Assembly (NCBI RefSeq): GCF_017377875.1
Contig: NZ_CP070975.1
Location: 3,968,001 to 4,032,000 of the forward strand
Direction: 5' to 3'
Source of the DNA: Alcaligenes sp. SORT26
GTDB taxonomy: Bacteria; Pseudomonadota; Gammaproteobacteria; Burkholderiales; Burkholderiaceae_B
Length of the DNA: 64,000 nt
Shown here: in pieces, positions 24,876 to 35,015 of the stretch
Layout: each line of letters starts with the position of its first letter
Position numbering within the stretch: position 1 is the first letter of the stretch
Translations under genes and position numbers: made by a program
The notes under the pieces: generated by a model
The model's database searches: none
Told to the model about the DNA's origin: nothing
What the model saw: the letters and a program-made list of their open reading frames with translations, nothing else

Positions 24876-26212
24876 GCGAATTCCTTCAGCAGATGAGCCA
24901 AACCACCCAGCAAGTGTTGGACCTCTGTTTCAGTCCATAGATAGCCGGGCATCAGGTAAACCGTATTGCCAATGGGGCGCAGCATCAGCCCCTGTTGCAG
25001 AGCCGAGCGGTAAAAGCGTCGTGCAAAGCCCTGGTGATCGTAGCGGGCCGGACCTGCGTCCAGTTCAAAGGCCCAGATCACGCCACAACGTCGTAGATGC
25101 TGCATTTTGGGATGACGCTGCGCCAGTGCTTGCAAACCTTCATCAATGTGTTGTCCCAGCGTGTTTTGCAGCTCATACACGGGGTACTGACGGAACAGTT
25201 CCAAGGTAGCCAGAGCCGCGCGGCAGGCTAGTGGATTTCCGGTGTAGGAGTGTGAGTGCAGAAATCCACGGCGCAGGTCCTGGTCGTAAAAACCTTGGTA
25301 GATGGCAGGGGTAGACAGCACGACTGACAGGGGCAGGGCACCACCACTAATCCCTTTGGACAGGCAGAGCAAATCCGGCCAGATGCCAGCTTGTTCACAT
25401 GCAAAAAAAGTACCGGTGCGTCCGCAACCTACGGCAATCTCATCCAGAATCAAATGCACTTGATAGCGATCACACAGGCTACGCACACCGCGTAAGTAGT
25501 CGGGGGAATGCATTCTCATCCCGGCGGCGCATTGCACCAGCGGCTCCAGAATGATGGCGGCAATGTCCTGATGCGTATCCAGAATCTGCTGCAGCGATAG
25601 CAGGGCTTTTTCGGTGACTAGCGTTTGTTCTTCCGGACTTTTGGCTTGGCGCAGATCCGGGCTGGCGGCTGTGTATTGGGCGCTGAGTTGAGCACCATAA
25701 TTTTCACGGAACAAAGGCACATCCGTTACGGCTAAAGCTCCCATGGTTTCACCGTGATAGCCCTGCTCAATGCCCACAAAACGCTGCTTGTACTCCTGGC
25801 CCTGGTTGCGCCAGTAATGCAGACTCAGCTTGAGTGCGATCTCCACGGCGGAGGCACCATCACTGGCATAAAAAGCATGGCCTAAATGATGGTCGCTCAA
25901 GGCGGCTAACTGCTCGGACAACTGCACGACTGGCTCATGCGTCAGACCGCAGAGCATGACGTGATCCAATTGTTGCGCCTGATCGCGAATAGCCTGCACC
26001 AGATGCGGGTGGCTATGTCCAAACAGATTCACCCACCAGGAGCTGATCGCGTCCAGATAGCGATTGCCATCGGCATCGTAAAGCCAGGCACCCTGAGCAC
26101 GCTTGATAGCCAGCAGCGGCACACCCTGATCGTGATGCTGCATTTGCGTGCAGGGATGCCAGACGGCCTTCAGGCTGCGTTGGGCTAGAGGGGAGAGGGA
26201 GTTCGGATTCAT
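24872..26212 (-). CDS. bioA: Adenosylmethionine-8-amino-7-oxononanoate aminotransferase
   Basis: This 446-residue class III aminotransferase has HPCTQMQHHD and SSWWVNLFGHSHP near the N-terminus, GYHGETMGALAVTD, LDEIAVGCGRTGTFFACE, and the PLP lysine in LSKGISGGALPLSVVL near residue 286. It uses S-adenosylmethionine as amino donor to make diaminopelargonic acid for biotin. Its start lies six bases after the bioF stop and its end overlaps bioD, so translation of all three is coupled. Confidence 0.95.
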   Translation of the reverse strand: MNPNSLSPLAQRSLKAVWHPCTQMQHHDQGVPLLAIKRAQGAWLYDADGNRYLDAISSWWVNLFGHSHPHLVQAIRDQAQQLDHVMLCGLTHEPVVQLSEQLAALSDHHLGHAFYASDGASAVEIALKLSLHYWRNQGQEYKQRFVGIEQGYHGETMGALAVTDVPLFRENYGAQLSAQYTAASPDLRQAKSPEEQTLVTEKALLSLQQILDTHQDIAAIILEPLVQCAAGMRMHSPDYLRGVRSLCDRYQVHLILDEIAVGCGRTGTFFACEQAGIWPDLLCLSKGISGGALPLSVVLSTPAIYQGFYDQDLRRGFLHSHSYTGNPLACRAALATLELFRQYPVYELQNTLGQHIDEGLQALAQRHPKMQHLRRCGVIWAFELDAGPARYDHQGFARRFYRSALQQGLMLRPIGNTVYLMPGYLWTETEVQHLLGGLAHLLKEFA

Positions 26213-26218
26213 GGCAAA

Positions 26219-27385
26219 TCACCGTAAAGAATGGGCGGCTTCATGCAGAGCCTGGACCAGTTTTTCAATGTCCTGATGGCTGTGGGCGGCAGAGAGAGAA
26301 ATGCGTAAGCGGGCTTGGTGACGAGGTACGGTGGGCGGCCGTATAGCGGGAGCCCAAATGTCTTTTTGCAGCAAAATTTCAGATAGCTGCACAGCAGGCT
26401 CGACCTCTCCAATCAATAGGCTTTGCACTGGCGTGTCCGAAGGGGCCAGATGCCAGGGCAAGTCCCGGCTTAAGGTTTGCAGGGTTTGAATGTTCGCTTT
26501 TAGGGAGGCGCGTTGTGGCTGGGCTTGCTTGATCAGTTGCAGGCATGCCAGCAAAGATGCGCAATGGGCCGGGGCCAGGCCCGTGCTGTATACATAGCTG
26601 CGTGCAGATTGGGTAAACCAATCCGCCAATGGGTTAGAGCAGGCAATAAAGGCCCCGCCTTGTCCGGCAGCCTTGCCAAAGGTGCCCAGATAAATCAGGC
26701 GTCGGCGCTGTTCGGGGCGAAGCAGGAAATGCTCAGCTGCCCCGCGTCCGTTCTCCCCCAGAATGCCCAGGCCGTGTGCGTCGTCCAGATACAGCAGGGC
26801 GTCATGACGTTCACACAGATCAAGTAGCGTATCAAGGGGCGCGATGGTGCCATCCATGCTGAACAGGCTGTCTGAAATTACTAGTTTGAAGCCCGTGCCT
26901 GGACGACCTAGTAAATCGTCCAGGCGCTCCATATCGCGGTGAGGATAGACCCGTAAACGGGCACCAGACAGACGGCTGGCGTCAATCAGGCTGGCGTGGT
27001 TGAGCCGGTCACAAAAAATAGTGTCGCTAGCTCCTACTAGAGCAGGAATTACCCCCAGACTGGCTTGATAACCACTGACAAACAGGCGGCTACTTTCAAA
27101 GCCACTCCATGCTGCCAACTCTTGTTCCAGTGTCTGGGCAAGCGGGTGATGTCCGCAAATCAAGGGGGAGGCAGTGGCTCCGGCGACGCTGTGGGCCTCT
27201 AGCTGTTTGAGTTGCGGGTGCTGGCTAAGGCCCAGGTAATCATTGCCAGCAAAGTTCAGCAGGACCTGGCCATTGCGTTCAATCTGCGCGTTGGGCAAGG
27301 GTAGGCTAATAGCGCGCTGCCGCCAGAGTTGCTTGGCTTTTAAAGCCGCTACTTGCTGGTCCACATGGGCAAGAAAAGCGCTCAT
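26219..27385 (-). CDS. bioF: 8-amino-7-oxononanoate synthase
   Basis: This 388-residue PLP enzyme of the alpha-oxoamine synthase family has NFAGNDYLGLSQHPQL, LICGHHPLAQTLEQELA, YLDDAHGLGILGENGRG, and the PLP lysine in TFGKAAGQGGAF near residue 236. It condenses pimeloyl-ACP (or -CoA) with alanine. The ATG at 27385 is fixed by its overlap with the P450 stop (27382-27385) and normal length; the open frame upstream is the other strand of coupling, not BioF. Confidence 0.95.
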   Translation of the reverse strand: MSAFLAHVDQQVAALKAKQLWRQRAISLPLPNAQIERNGQVLLNFAGNDYLGLSQHPQLKQLEAHSVAGATASPLICGHHPLAQTLEQELAAWSGFESSRLFVSGYQASLGVIPALVGASDTIFCDRLNHASLIDASRLSGARLRVYPHRDMERLDDLLGRPGTGFKLVISDSLFSMDGTIAPLDTLLDLCERHDALLYLDDAHGLGILGENGRGAAEHFLLRPEQRRRLIYLGTFGKAAGQGGAFIACSNPLADWFTQSARSYVYSTGLAPAHCASLLACLQLIKQAQPQRASLKANIQTLQTLSRDLPWHLAPSDTPVQSLLIGEVEPAVQLSEILLQKDIWAPAIRPPTVPRHQARLRISLSAAHSHQDIEKLVQALHEAAHSLR

Positions 27386-28578
27386 GAGTGCGACGCCCGT
27401 AGTTGGACCGGCAGGCTGTTCCAGCCACGATAGGCAGGCAACTGAATACGTTGTCCCTGGCCTGGTTGAAGGCGGGACAGCAGGGGGAGAGTTCGTTGCA
27501 GGGTGAGCCGGGCTTCCAAATGCACCAGGCCTGCTCCCAAGCAATGATGAATGCCGTGGCCCATTGATAGTTCGGCCTGGTTGTCGCGGCTGAAATCCAG
27601 CTCGTCCGGGTCAGTAAAAACTTTGGGGTCCCGGTTGGCGGCACCTAAGAGCAGAAGCAGCAACTGCCCCTTGCGCAAGTGCTGACCGTGCCAATGCTGG
27701 TCACGCATCAGACGTCTGGCCGTGTATTGAATCGGGCTGTCGTGACGCAAGACCTCTTTAATGGCTGCGGGGATGTTTTCAGGCTGTGCCTGCAGGTGCC
27801 GCAGCTTGCGTGTGTCGCCAAGTAGAGTCTGAAAGAGCGTGCTAAGCAGATGCCGAGAGGTTTCATAGCCTGCGAAGAGCAACATACAGGACTGCGCCAG
27901 ACGTTCGCGCCTGCCGTGCAGGGACAATTGCTCATCCTGCAAAAGCCGCCAAACCAGACCGCCTTCGCACAGATTGGACGTGGTGCTCAAAAAATCAGCC
28001 ATATCCAGCAAGGCGTCCTGGGTGTCCATCAACAAGGGGAGATCAGGGGTTGCTTGCCCTATAAATCGCGCCAGTTGCTCGGACCAGTCCTGGAACACGG
28101 ACAAGGGTAATGCCTTCAATCCGAGTACATCCATCATGACCAAGGCGGGCAAGGGGCGGCAGAGTTCATCAACCAGATCCGCAGGACCATGCTGCAGCTT
28201 TTCTTCCAGATTCAGAAGGATCTGCGTGACGCGGCTATCAATCGTGCCATGCAGGGATTCCAGTGCTTTGGGGCTAAAGGCAGCATTGACGACGCGTCGC
28301 ACGCGGGTGTGACGGGGGCGATCCAGAAAAACCAGCGTTCTGGCCATCAGGCCTTTGAAAGCCTGCAGGCGAGGGGAGGGAGCGGCACCGGCTTGAGACA
28401 CCCATCCTCCCACACGTCGCACACTTAAATCGGGATGGCGCAGGGCGGTTTGTACATCCTTATGTCTGTGAACCAGCCAGGCCCCACCACAGAAATCCGC
28501 ATCCCACACCAAAGGCGGCCCCTGATGGAGGCGGGCATAAGCCGCATAGGGGGACGCAAGATTGAAATCGCCAAACAT
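27382..28578 (-). CDS. Cytochrome P450 heading the biotin operon (BioI-like role suspected)
   Basis: This 398-residue soluble bacterial P450 has the oxygen-binding helix motif AGYETS near residue 239, the ExxR motif in EVLRHDSP, and the haem loop MGHGIHHCLGAGL with the thiolate Cys346. The usual phenylalanine two residues before the central GxG is methionine here. Its stop overlaps the bioF start (ATGA), and the whole bioF-bioA-bioD set follows. In Bacillus, the P450 BioI cleaves acyl-ACP chains to make the pimeloyl precursor used by BioF; a similar job is the natural inference. Sequence alone cannot confirm substrate, and redox partners are not in the window. ATG at 28578 follows AGGA. Confidence 0.88.
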   Translation of the reverse strand: MFGDFNLASPYAAYARLHQGPPLVWDADFCGGAWLVHRHKDVQTALRHPDLSVRRVGGWVSQAGAAPSPRLQAFKGLMARTLVFLDRPRHTRVRRVVNAAFSPKALESLHGTIDSRVTQILLNLEEKLQHGPADLVDELCRPLPALVMMDVLGLKALPLSVFQDWSEQLARFIGQATPDLPLLMDTQDALLDMADFLSTTSNLCEGGLVWRLLQDEQLSLHGRRERLAQSCMLLFAGYETSRHLLSTLFQTLLGDTRKLRHLQAQPENIPAAIKEVLRHDSPIQYTARRLMRDQHWHGQHLRKGQLLLLLLGAANRDPKVFTDPDELDFSRDNQAELSMGHGIHHCLGAGLVHLEARLTLQRTLPLLSRLQPGQGQRIQLPAYRGWNSLPVQLRASHS

Positions 28579-28984
28579 GACACTGTTTCCTGAAGATCAA
28601 AGCCAGCGCAGGCTAGCACTCGATCTGGAAAGAGGCAGTCAGGAGATTGTGTCTATTAATTCTTTCAGTGTGTTTTGCCGGATTTAGGTCGAATTTGATG
28701 TCTTCTGGTGTCTATAGATGGAAGTTGGGTAACTATTTTTTACAATAAATTGAAGTAGTGGAGCCCTGGTTTCAAGGTCTTGTTCTGCCCGGAGAAATAG
28801 AAAAACCCGGCTCAAGGCCGGGCTTTTTTTCTGCTTTCAGGATTGCTGCTTCCAGGACTGCTGTTTGATAGACAGCCTGATGATAGAACAGGTCAGGTGC
28901 CGCGCTGTATAGCAGCCAGTATTGTTTCTGTGAAAGCCACGGCTCTTGATTTCAAGCGTATGGATTCGAGTGCTTAGTTATCCA
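28579..28984. other. Intergenic region upstream of the P450-bio operon
   Basis: This holds the leftward promoter of the biotin operon and the benE terminator. I looked for a BirA operator and a BioR palindrome and found neither convincingly. The stretch 28660-28760 is AT-rich, with TTTTTTACAAT near 28736, but nothing I can name. No gene is supported. Confidence 0.4.
28801..28830 (-). terminator. Hairpin terminator downstream of benE
   Basis: The arms CCCGGC (28806-28811) and GCCGGG (28817-28822) enclose a 5-base loop. They are flanked by A5 on the left and T7 on the right, so it may act in both directions. Leftward it terminates benE about 155 bases after its stop. Confidence 0.75.
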
Positions 28985-30229
28985 TCAACGGGCATCCGAA
29001 GCGGTAGGAAGGGCTTCATTTCCCAGCTTTGCTGGTTTCCGTTGTGGCAGCTTCCCGTTCAAAATGAAGTACGCCAACAGACCAATCACCAGCCCCCAGA
29101 ATGCCCCGCCAATCCCGAACAGGGTGATATTCGCGGCCGAGGCCAGAAAGGTAATCAGCGCCGCTTCACGCGATTTGGGTTCGGCCATTGCGCCAGCCAA
29201 ACTGCCGCCAATCGTACCCAGCAGAGCCAAACCAGCCAGAGTGGTGATGAATGTTGCGGGGAAGGCCATGAATACGGCGGCCAAGGTCAATCCAAAGATA
29301 CCGACCAGAATATAAAAAATACCTGCAGCAATCCCGGCGATCCAGCGTTTGGAGGGATCCTGATGTGCTTCCGGTCCTGTACAGATGGCGGCGGTAATGG
29401 CGGCGACGTTCATGGCATGAGAACCAAAGGGCGCCATGATCAGTGAGCCCAGGCCAGTCACCCACACAATCGGGTTGGCACTGGTGCGAAAACCATCGTT
29501 ACGCAGAACCAGCATGCCTGGCATATATTGGCCAGTCAGAGTGATCAGAAACAAGGGCAAGGCCACGCTCAGCAAGGCATTCAGCGTGAAGACCGGCATG
29601 GTAAATACAGGGGCTGCCAGCTCCAGCTTCAGGCCGCTCAGGTCGACACGATGCTCCAGCAGGAGAAAGGCCAGACCCAGGATCAGAATCCCCACCACGG
29701 CATAGCGTGCAGAAAAGCGTTTGATGATCAGGTAGGCCAGAATCAGCAAACCAGCCAGTTTCGGGTCCAGCGTCATGCTGCCAAAGGCCCCAATCCCGAA
29801 TTGCAGCAGAATCCCGGCCAGCAAGCCTGCAGCAATCCCGTTGGGAATCAGACGAATCAGGCGCTCGAAGTAGGATGACAGGCCCAGCACGACAAAGGCC
29901 GCCGCTGATATCAGATAGGCTCCGATGGCTTCTTCGTATGGCGTACTAGCCAGGGCGGTCACCAGGAAAGCGGCCGCAGGGGTAGACCATGCCGTGATGA
30001 TAGGTTCATGCGAAACCCAGCTTAAAAGCAGGCCGGTCACACCGACACCAATCGAAATCGACCAGACCCAAGATGCGGTCAGTTCCGGGCTGAGCCCGGC
30101 GACTTTGGCGGCCTGGAAAACCAGAATAAAGGTGCCGCCGTAATTAACGATGACCGAGATCAGACCAGCCACGATAGGCGGGATCAGATCACTGATTAAA
30201 TAGGATGAGGACGATCGAGAGGTAGACAT
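28985..30229 (-). CDS. benE: BenE-family benzoate/proton symporter
   Basis: This 414-residue inner-membrane protein has about 12 helices and matches the BenE/YdcO family: VAGLISVIVNYGGTFILVFQ, then WSTPAAAFLVTA, NGIAAGLLAGILLQFGIGAF, LTGQYMPGMLVLRNDGFRTS, and GSHAMNVAAITAAICTG. Family members import benzoate with protons, but several are uncharacterised, so the substrate is tentative. The start at 30229 (MSTSRSSSS) places the first helix properly; the upstream GTG at 30271 lacks support. No benzoate-degradation genes are nearby. Confidence 0.85.
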   Translation of the reverse strand: MSTSRSSSSYLISDLIPPIVAGLISVIVNYGGTFILVFQAAKVAGLSPELTASWVWSISIGVGVTGLLLSWVSHEPIITAWSTPAAAFLVTALASTPYEEAIGAYLISAAAFVVLGLSSYFERLIRLIPNGIAAGLLAGILLQFGIGAFGSMTLDPKLAGLLILAYLIIKRFSARYAVVGILILGLAFLLLEHRVDLSGLKLELAAPVFTMPVFTLNALLSVALPLFLITLTGQYMPGMLVLRNDGFRTSANPIVWVTGLGSLIMAPFGSHAMNVAAITAAICTGPEAHQDPSKRWIAGIAAGIFYILVGIFGLTLAAVFMAFPATFITTLAGLALLGTIGGSLAGAMAEPKSREAALITFLASAANITLFGIGGAFWGLVIGLLAYFILNGKLPQRKPAKLGNEALPTASDAR

Positions 30230-30517
30230 AGTGCTCAGCGCTTTCCAAAAGGAGAGATGACAAACGAGCACTATTTATAGCGATTAAATGGACTGGCCTG
30301 ATAGGACGCTTTCAGGGTGTAGGGCAGACCACTTTTGAATTCGGCAGGTGCCTGACTACAGGGAGTGGGGTGGGTTACGTGATTTTTGAGTGTGGCCCGA
30401 GCTGGATTGAAGCGGGGCTGCAAAGCCACCAATGGTGGCTTTATGACGAGTTGCTCGTCTTGTGAATCGCATTTTTCATGATAGTACTTTTTGCTGCTGT
30501 ATGGCGTGAATAATGCT

Positions 30518-30565
30518 GCCACAGCCACAGCCACAGCCACAGCCACAGCCACAGCCACAGCCACT
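30518..30565. repeat. Hexanucleotide microsatellite, seven GCCACA units plus one variant
   Basis: Exact GCCACA units start at 30518 and every six bases to 30554; an eighth unit is GCCACT. It lies about 290 bases upstream of benE, in its leader side, and downstream of roxA. Slippage would change promoter spacing or leader length by multiples of six. Confidence 0.95.
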
Positions 30566-30627
30566 GCTACTGCCCCAGCCGCAGTCAGCGGATGTATCAG
30601 GCTTTCGATTCCTGAGGTGTCAGAAAT

Positions 30628-30665
30628 AAAAAAGCGGGGCAGCCTGCAAGCTGCCCCGCTTTTTT
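30628..30665 (-). terminator. Rho-independent terminator of roxA
   Basis: The 11-bp arms AGCGGGGCAGC (30633-30643) and its complement (30650-30660) close a 6-base loop, with A-run and T-run flanks. Leftward it ends the roxA transcript; it could also act rightward. Confidence 0.9.
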
Positions 30666-30696
30666 CCTGAACTCGCCAGAGCTAGTGGCTTAGTGC

Positions 30697-31887
30697 TCAG
30701 TTTTCCTTGAACTGCAGCCAGCCGTCATCCAGCCAGGCATTCAGCATTTCCAGTTCGTCCTCATCCAGTTCTGCAAATGCGTCGCCAGAGGTGGGGAGCT
30801 CGCGTTGATCAGCCAACAATTTCAGTGCCGGGCTGGCCGGGCAGGGGGCCACTTCACCGTTGATGTACAGCTCATCGCCGCGATACATCATGCGCGAGCA
30901 GCGGTCCAGCACCAGACGACCTTCGGGCAGATCAGGGTCATGTAAATCAACCGGATCTTCCGCGATGTCGAACCAGCTATTGCTGGGCAATTCGGTCAGC
31001 CAGACACCCAGGAAGCGAGAGGCCAGTGCCTCATCAAAACGAATGGCGTTCAATGCATCCAGCGACTTCTGAATCAGATTTTCTGGCAGGGCGGCGGGTG
31101 TGCTGCTGGCCAGAGCATCCGGGTCGGTGTAGCGGTTTTGCAGGGATGCAGGCATGTCGATGGGTGGGTCTGCATACAGGCCAAAGCCTTCATTACTGGC
31201 AGCAGCCAATTGATCCGACGCGGCATCCATCAAGCCACGCGCCAGCGTTGCCTGGGTGGGTGAGCGAAAGCCGATGGAAATCGTCATGCAGTCGCCAATC
31301 GCAATGCCGTCATGCGCGACATGGGGGGGCAGATACAGCATGTCGCCGGGTTCCAGGGTGAACTCTTCTTCTACCTGGAAATTGCGCAAAATCTTCAAGG
31401 GAAGGTCAGGCACCAGGCTCAGGTCTTTTTGCTGGCTGATGCGCCAGTGACGCTTGCCGTGGGCTTGCAGCAGGAACACATCGTAGCTGTCGAAATGCGG
31501 GCCTACGCCACCGCCGTCAGAAGCAATGCTGATCATGGCATCGTCCAGACGGGCATCGCCAATGAAGCGGAACTGACGCATCAGGGCAGCGGTATTGTCG
31601 TCATGCAGATCCACGCTTTGTGCCAGAGCAGTCCAGTTGGGCTGCGAGGCGGGTGGCAACTCGTCAAAGGGCCCGGTTTCCATCTCCCAGTCCTCGCCGT
31701 CATGAATGATCAGGCGCGATTCGACCTCTTCACGCGTTACCAGCTCGCGGATATTGTCTATGCTCAGCGAGTGCTTGAAATTAGGGATGGCGCCGCGTAT
31801 CAATAAAGGTTTGCGTTGCCAGTAGGTTTGCATGAACTCATGCGCGCTGATGCCGCCCAAAAGGGTCAATGGCTGGTCGATATTCAT
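30697..31887 (-). CDS. roxA: Ribosomal protein L16 arginine hydroxylase (RoxA/YcfD, JmjC cupin)
   Basis: This 396-residue Fe(II)/2-oxoglutarate oxygenase matches YcfD: the N-terminal motif FMQTYWQRKPLLIRGAIPNF, the metal motif HFD in GPHFDSYDVFLLQAHGKRHW near residue 131, the second histidine in LPPHVAHDG near residue 190, and a C-terminal winged-helix dimerisation region. It hydroxylates an arginine of ribosomal protein L16 in E. coli. ATG at 31887 is taken, although no ribosome site is clear; TTG at 31902 is possible. It is the last gene before a strong terminator. Confidence 0.9.
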   Translation of the reverse strand: MNIDQPLTLLGGISAHEFMQTYWQRKPLLIRGAIPNFKHSLSIDNIRELVTREEVESRLIIHDGEDWEMETGPFDELPPASQPNWTALAQSVDLHDDNTAALMRQFRFIGDARLDDAMISIASDGGGVGPHFDSYDVFLLQAHGKRHWRISQQKDLSLVPDLPLKILRNFQVEEEFTLEPGDMLYLPPHVAHDGIAIGDCMTISIGFRSPTQATLARGLMDAASDQLAAASNEGFGLYADPPIDMPASLQNRYTDPDALASSTPAALPENLIQKSLDALNAIRFDEALASRFLGVWLTELPSNSWFDIAEDPVDLHDPDLPEGRLVLDRCSRMMYRGDELYINGEVAPCPASPALKLLADQRELPTSGDAFAELDEDELEMLNAWLDDGWLQFKEN

Positions 31888-32088
31888 GGACTGCCCGAAC
31901 AAGAATTAAATTAGCCCGTAGCTTAACTGATCCGGCCTGTCCCGGTGTATGGCTAGCCTGCGTATCAGGCGTATCCAGCGCAAAGAATCCAGAGAAATAT
32001 TCACGAAATAGAGTGATTGATTCACGGTGGACAGGCTGAGAATGATGGATTGTCTATCTGCTCGCCAACGGCCCTCGGGAAACTGCAT

Positions 32089-32115
32089 AAAAAAGGGAGC
32101 CTCCTGGGCTCCCTT
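32089..32115 (-). terminator. Rho-independent terminator of mutS
   Basis: The arms AAGGGAGCC (32093-32101) and GGCTCCCTT (32107-32115) close a 5-base loop. The A-run at 32089-32094 gives the U tract leftward, just beyond the mutS stop. Confidence 0.88.
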
Positions 32116-32124
32116 CCGGACTGT

Positions 32125-34758
32125 TTACCCCGCCTTCATATCCTTTTTCCAGCGATACAACAGGTCCAGTGCATCCCGTGCGCTTAGCTCATCCACATCC
32201 AGCTGCCTGAACTGATCCAGCAGTTCCAATGCTTGATCAGTCGTAGGATCGGGCTCTGCAACCGAGGTTTCAGGCGCACTGCCCGCATTGAACAAGTCCA
32301 GTTGTGCGCTAGGATCATTCTGCGCTTCCAGACGGCTCAGTTCACGGCTGGCCTGACGAATGACCGCAGAGGGAATACCGGCACGTTGTGCCACCTGAAT
32401 CCCGTAACTGCGGCTGGCCGGGCCTTCCTGAACTTCATGCAGGAACACAATGCCTGAAGCCGATTCAGCCGCGGCCAAATGCACGTTGGCGGCTGCGGGC
32501 AATTCGTTGGGCAAACGGGTGATCTCGAAGTAGTGCGTTGCAAACAGGGTCAGTGCCTGATTGTGGCTGAGCAGGCGATGTGCAATCGACCAGGCCAGGG
32601 CCAGGCCATCATAGGTGGAGGTGCCCCGGCCGATTTCATCCATCAGTACCAGGCTGTAAGGGGTGGCACCCGCCAGAATGGCCGCGGCTTCGGTCATTTC
32701 CATCATGAAGGTGGAACGGCCACCGGCCAGATCATCAGCCGCGCCGATACGGGTGAAGATACGGTCAATCTGCCCAATGCGGGCGCTGCTTGCCGGTACA
32801 AAACTGCCAATGCGGGCCAGCAGGGCAATCAGGGCCACCTGACGCATATAGGTGGACTTACCACCCATATTCGGGCCGGTAATCAGCAACATGCGGCGCT
32901 GGGCATGCATTTCGCAATGGTTGGGTGTGAAGCGCTCGATGCTGTGCTCCACCACGGGGTGGCGACCGGCTTCAATCCAGATGCCTGCCTGTTCTGTCAG
33001 TTCCGGGGCGATCCAGTTGTTGTCCAGGGCATGCAGGGCCAGGGAGGACAGGGTATCCAGTTCGGCCAGCGCACTGGAGCACAGGGCCAAGGGGCCCGCA
33101 TAGCTTTGCAGCTTGTCCAGCAGTTCGTCGAACAGGAACTTCTCGCGGCTCAAGCTGCGGTCCTTGGCGGACAGAACTTTGTCTTCCCATTCCTTCAGTT
33201 CGGGCGTGATGAAGCGCTCAGCATTTTTCAAGGTCTGGCGGCGACGGTAATCATCGGGCACCTTGTCGGCCTGACCGCGGCTGACTTCAATAAAGAAGCC
33301 ATGCACACGGTTGTATTCGACACGCAGGGTAGCAATGCCGGTGCGCTCGCGTTCGCGGGCTTCGATCTTGACCAAGACATCGCCGCTGTCGCTGGCCAGG
33401 CTGCGCAACTCGTCCAGATCAGCGTCGTAGCCGTCGGCAATGACACCCCCGTCACGGATCAGCAAAGCGGGTTCGGGGGCGATGGCCGTGCGCAGCAAGG
33501 TGGCCAGCTCAGGGTCCAGGGCCAGATTCAATAAATGGGCATACAGGTGTTCAGACTGCCCAAAGCTCTGTTCCAACTCCTGGCGCAGTTCGGGCAGAGT
33601 AGCCAAGGCGTCACGCAGGCTGGCCAGTTCCCGAGGACGGACACTACGCAGCGAAATACGCGTTGCAATCCGTTCCAGATCGGGGAAGCGGCGCAGGGCC
33701 TGACGCAGCACGCCTAAAGGGTCGCCCGCATTCAGACTGGCTGTTTGCTGAGTCTGAAAGAACAGCGACACGATATCCTGGCGCTGTTGAACGGCTTGGT
33801 TCAAGCGCAGCGGATGGTGCAGCCAGCGGCGCAGCAAACGGCTGCCCATGGGGGTCTGGCAATGATCCAGGGTGGAGAACAGCGTCGGGCTGGTTTCACC
33901 GCTAATGGTTTCCGTGATTTCCAGATTCTTGCGGGTGACGGCATCCAGCACCAGAAAGTCCGAGCTGTGCTGAACGCGAATGGCCGTGATGTGAACCAGC
34001 GATTGGGATTGCGTGCTGCCTACATAGCGCAGCAAGGCACCGGCGGCCGCGGTGGCGGCGGGCAAGTCGTCCAGACCAAAGCTGGCCAGGGAATCCAGAT
34101 CGAAATGGTCCAGCAAGGTTTCGCGCGATCCGTCCTGGGCGAAGTGCCAGTCTGGCAAGGTATGGCAGCTTGCTTGCGGCAATTCAGGGGCGGGGCGCAG
34201 GGATTCGGGGTAGACCAGTTCTACCGGGCCGATGCGGTTCAGTTCCGTGTCCAGCATGTCTGGCTCGCACTGGCTGACCAGAAATTCGCCACTGGCCAGA
34301 TTCATCCAGGCCAGCCCTATCATTTCTTGACGCTGAACTTTAATCAGGGTGCAGGCAGCGATCAGACGGTCTGCCTTGGGAGGCAACAAGGCGTCGTCAG
34401 TCAGCGTACCGGGGGTGACCACGCGCATGATCTTGCGCTCGACCGGGCCTTTGCTGGTGGCGGGGTCACCGATTTGCTCGCAGATAGCGACGGATTCGCC
34501 CAAGGCCACCAGACGCGCCAGATAGCCTTCCATGGCATGAAAAGGTACACCTGCCATGGGGATGGGCTCGCCATTGGAAGAACCGCGCTTGGTCAGCGTC
34601 AGGTTCAGCAGGCGCGCACCGCGCTCGGCATCGGCGTAGAACATTTCATAGAAGTCTCCCATCCGATAGAACAGCAGATGCGAGCCAGCTTCAGCCTTGA
34701 GCTGAAGGTATTGACGCATCATGGGCGTGTGGGCGGACAGATCGGCAGCAGAAGTCAT
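32125..34758 (-). CDS. mutS: DNA mismatch repair protein MutS
   Basis: This 877-residue protein has the mismatch-contacting FxE motif in MGDFYEMF (near residue 40), core and clamp domains ([20 protein letters not shown]), Walker [10 protein letters not shown] near residue 631, the [17 protein letters not shown] segment and FATHYFEIT. It recognises mispairs and small loops and recruits MutL. The start at 34758 ([17 protein letters not shown]) matches the family; the frame runs 14 codons further up without support. The length is slightly above the 853 residues of E. coli MutS. It stands alone. Confidence 0.97.
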   Translation of the reverse strand: MTSAADLSAHTPMMRQYLQLKAEAGSHLLFYRMGDFYEMFYADAERGARLLNLTLTKRGSSNGEPIPMAGVPFHAMEGYLARLVALGESVAICEQIGDPATSKGPVERKIMRVVTPGTLTDDALLPPKADRLIAACTLIKVQRQEMIGLAWMNLASGEFLVSQCEPDMLDTELNRIGPVELVYPESLRPAPELPQASCHTLPDWHFAQDGSRETLLDHFDLDSLASFGLDDLPAATAAAGALLRYVGSTQSQSLVHITAIRVQHSSDFLVLDAVTRKNLEITETISGETSPTLFSTLDHCQTPMGSRLLRRWLHHPLRLNQAVQQRQDIVSLFFQTQQTASLNAGDPLGVLRQALRRFPDLERIATRISLRSVRPRELASLRDALATLPELRQELEQSFGQSEHLYAHLLNLALDPELATLLRTAIAPEPALLIRDGGVIADGYDADLDELRSLASDSGDVLVKIEARERERTGIATLRVEYNRVHGFFIEVSRGQADKVPDDYRRRQTLKNAERFITPELKEWEDKVLSAKDRSLSREKFLFDELLDKLQSYAGPLALCSSALAELDTLSSLALHALDNNWIAPELTEQAGIWIEAGRHPVVEHSIERFTPNHCEMHAQRRMLLITGPNMGGKSTYMRQVALIALLARIGSFVPASSARIGQIDRIFTRIGAADDLAGGRSTFMMEMTEAAAILAGATPYSLVLMDEIGRGTSTYDGLALAWSIAHRLLSHNQALTLFATHYFEITRLPNELPAAANVHLAAAESASGIVFLHEVQEGPASRSYGIQVAQRAGIPSAVIRQASRELSRLEAQNDPSAQLDLFNAGSAPETSVAEPDPTTDQALELLDQFRQLDVDELSARDALDLLYRWKKDMKAG

Positions 34759-35015
34759 GGCGCAGTACAAGTCAGGGAATTCAACAACAAGGCCGCCCAA
34801 GAGGCGGCTGAGTCGATATTGTAGCGAGGGCAGTCAAGTGGGGGATAGGGAAGTGCGCTAATTTGGCCTGCGCATTTGTGCGTATGGACTTGAGAGCGGT
34901 GTGGTTTAGGTGAAATGTGGCTTCAAAAGAGGCTCAGAGCAACAAGTCATCACGCTAGCATGGAGGCGGCTTGTGGTTTTAAGCCAGCCGGAATAAGGAA
35001 TTCGATATCTTTGGT

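Larger units (their letters stand above)
30230..30696. other. Intergenic region with hexanucleotide repeat and terminator
   Basis: This stretch contains the benE leader, the GCCACA tandem repeat (30518-30565) and the terminator of the roxA gene (30628-30665). A leftward frame encoding an Ala-Val repeat exists here but I do not accept it as a gene. Confidence 0.5.

Noticed and set aside
28579-28984. Search for a BirA operator or BioR palindrome before the biotin operon
   Set aside because: TTGTAAAAAATAGTTACCC on the leftward strand resembles only part of a BirA half-site; no second half at the proper spacing is seen.
30271-30564. Leftward 97-residue frame beginning with an Ala-Val repeat
   Set aside because: It is produced by the GCCACA repeat, has no clear ribosome site and its remainder resembles no protein; the region is better read as leader and intergenic DNA.
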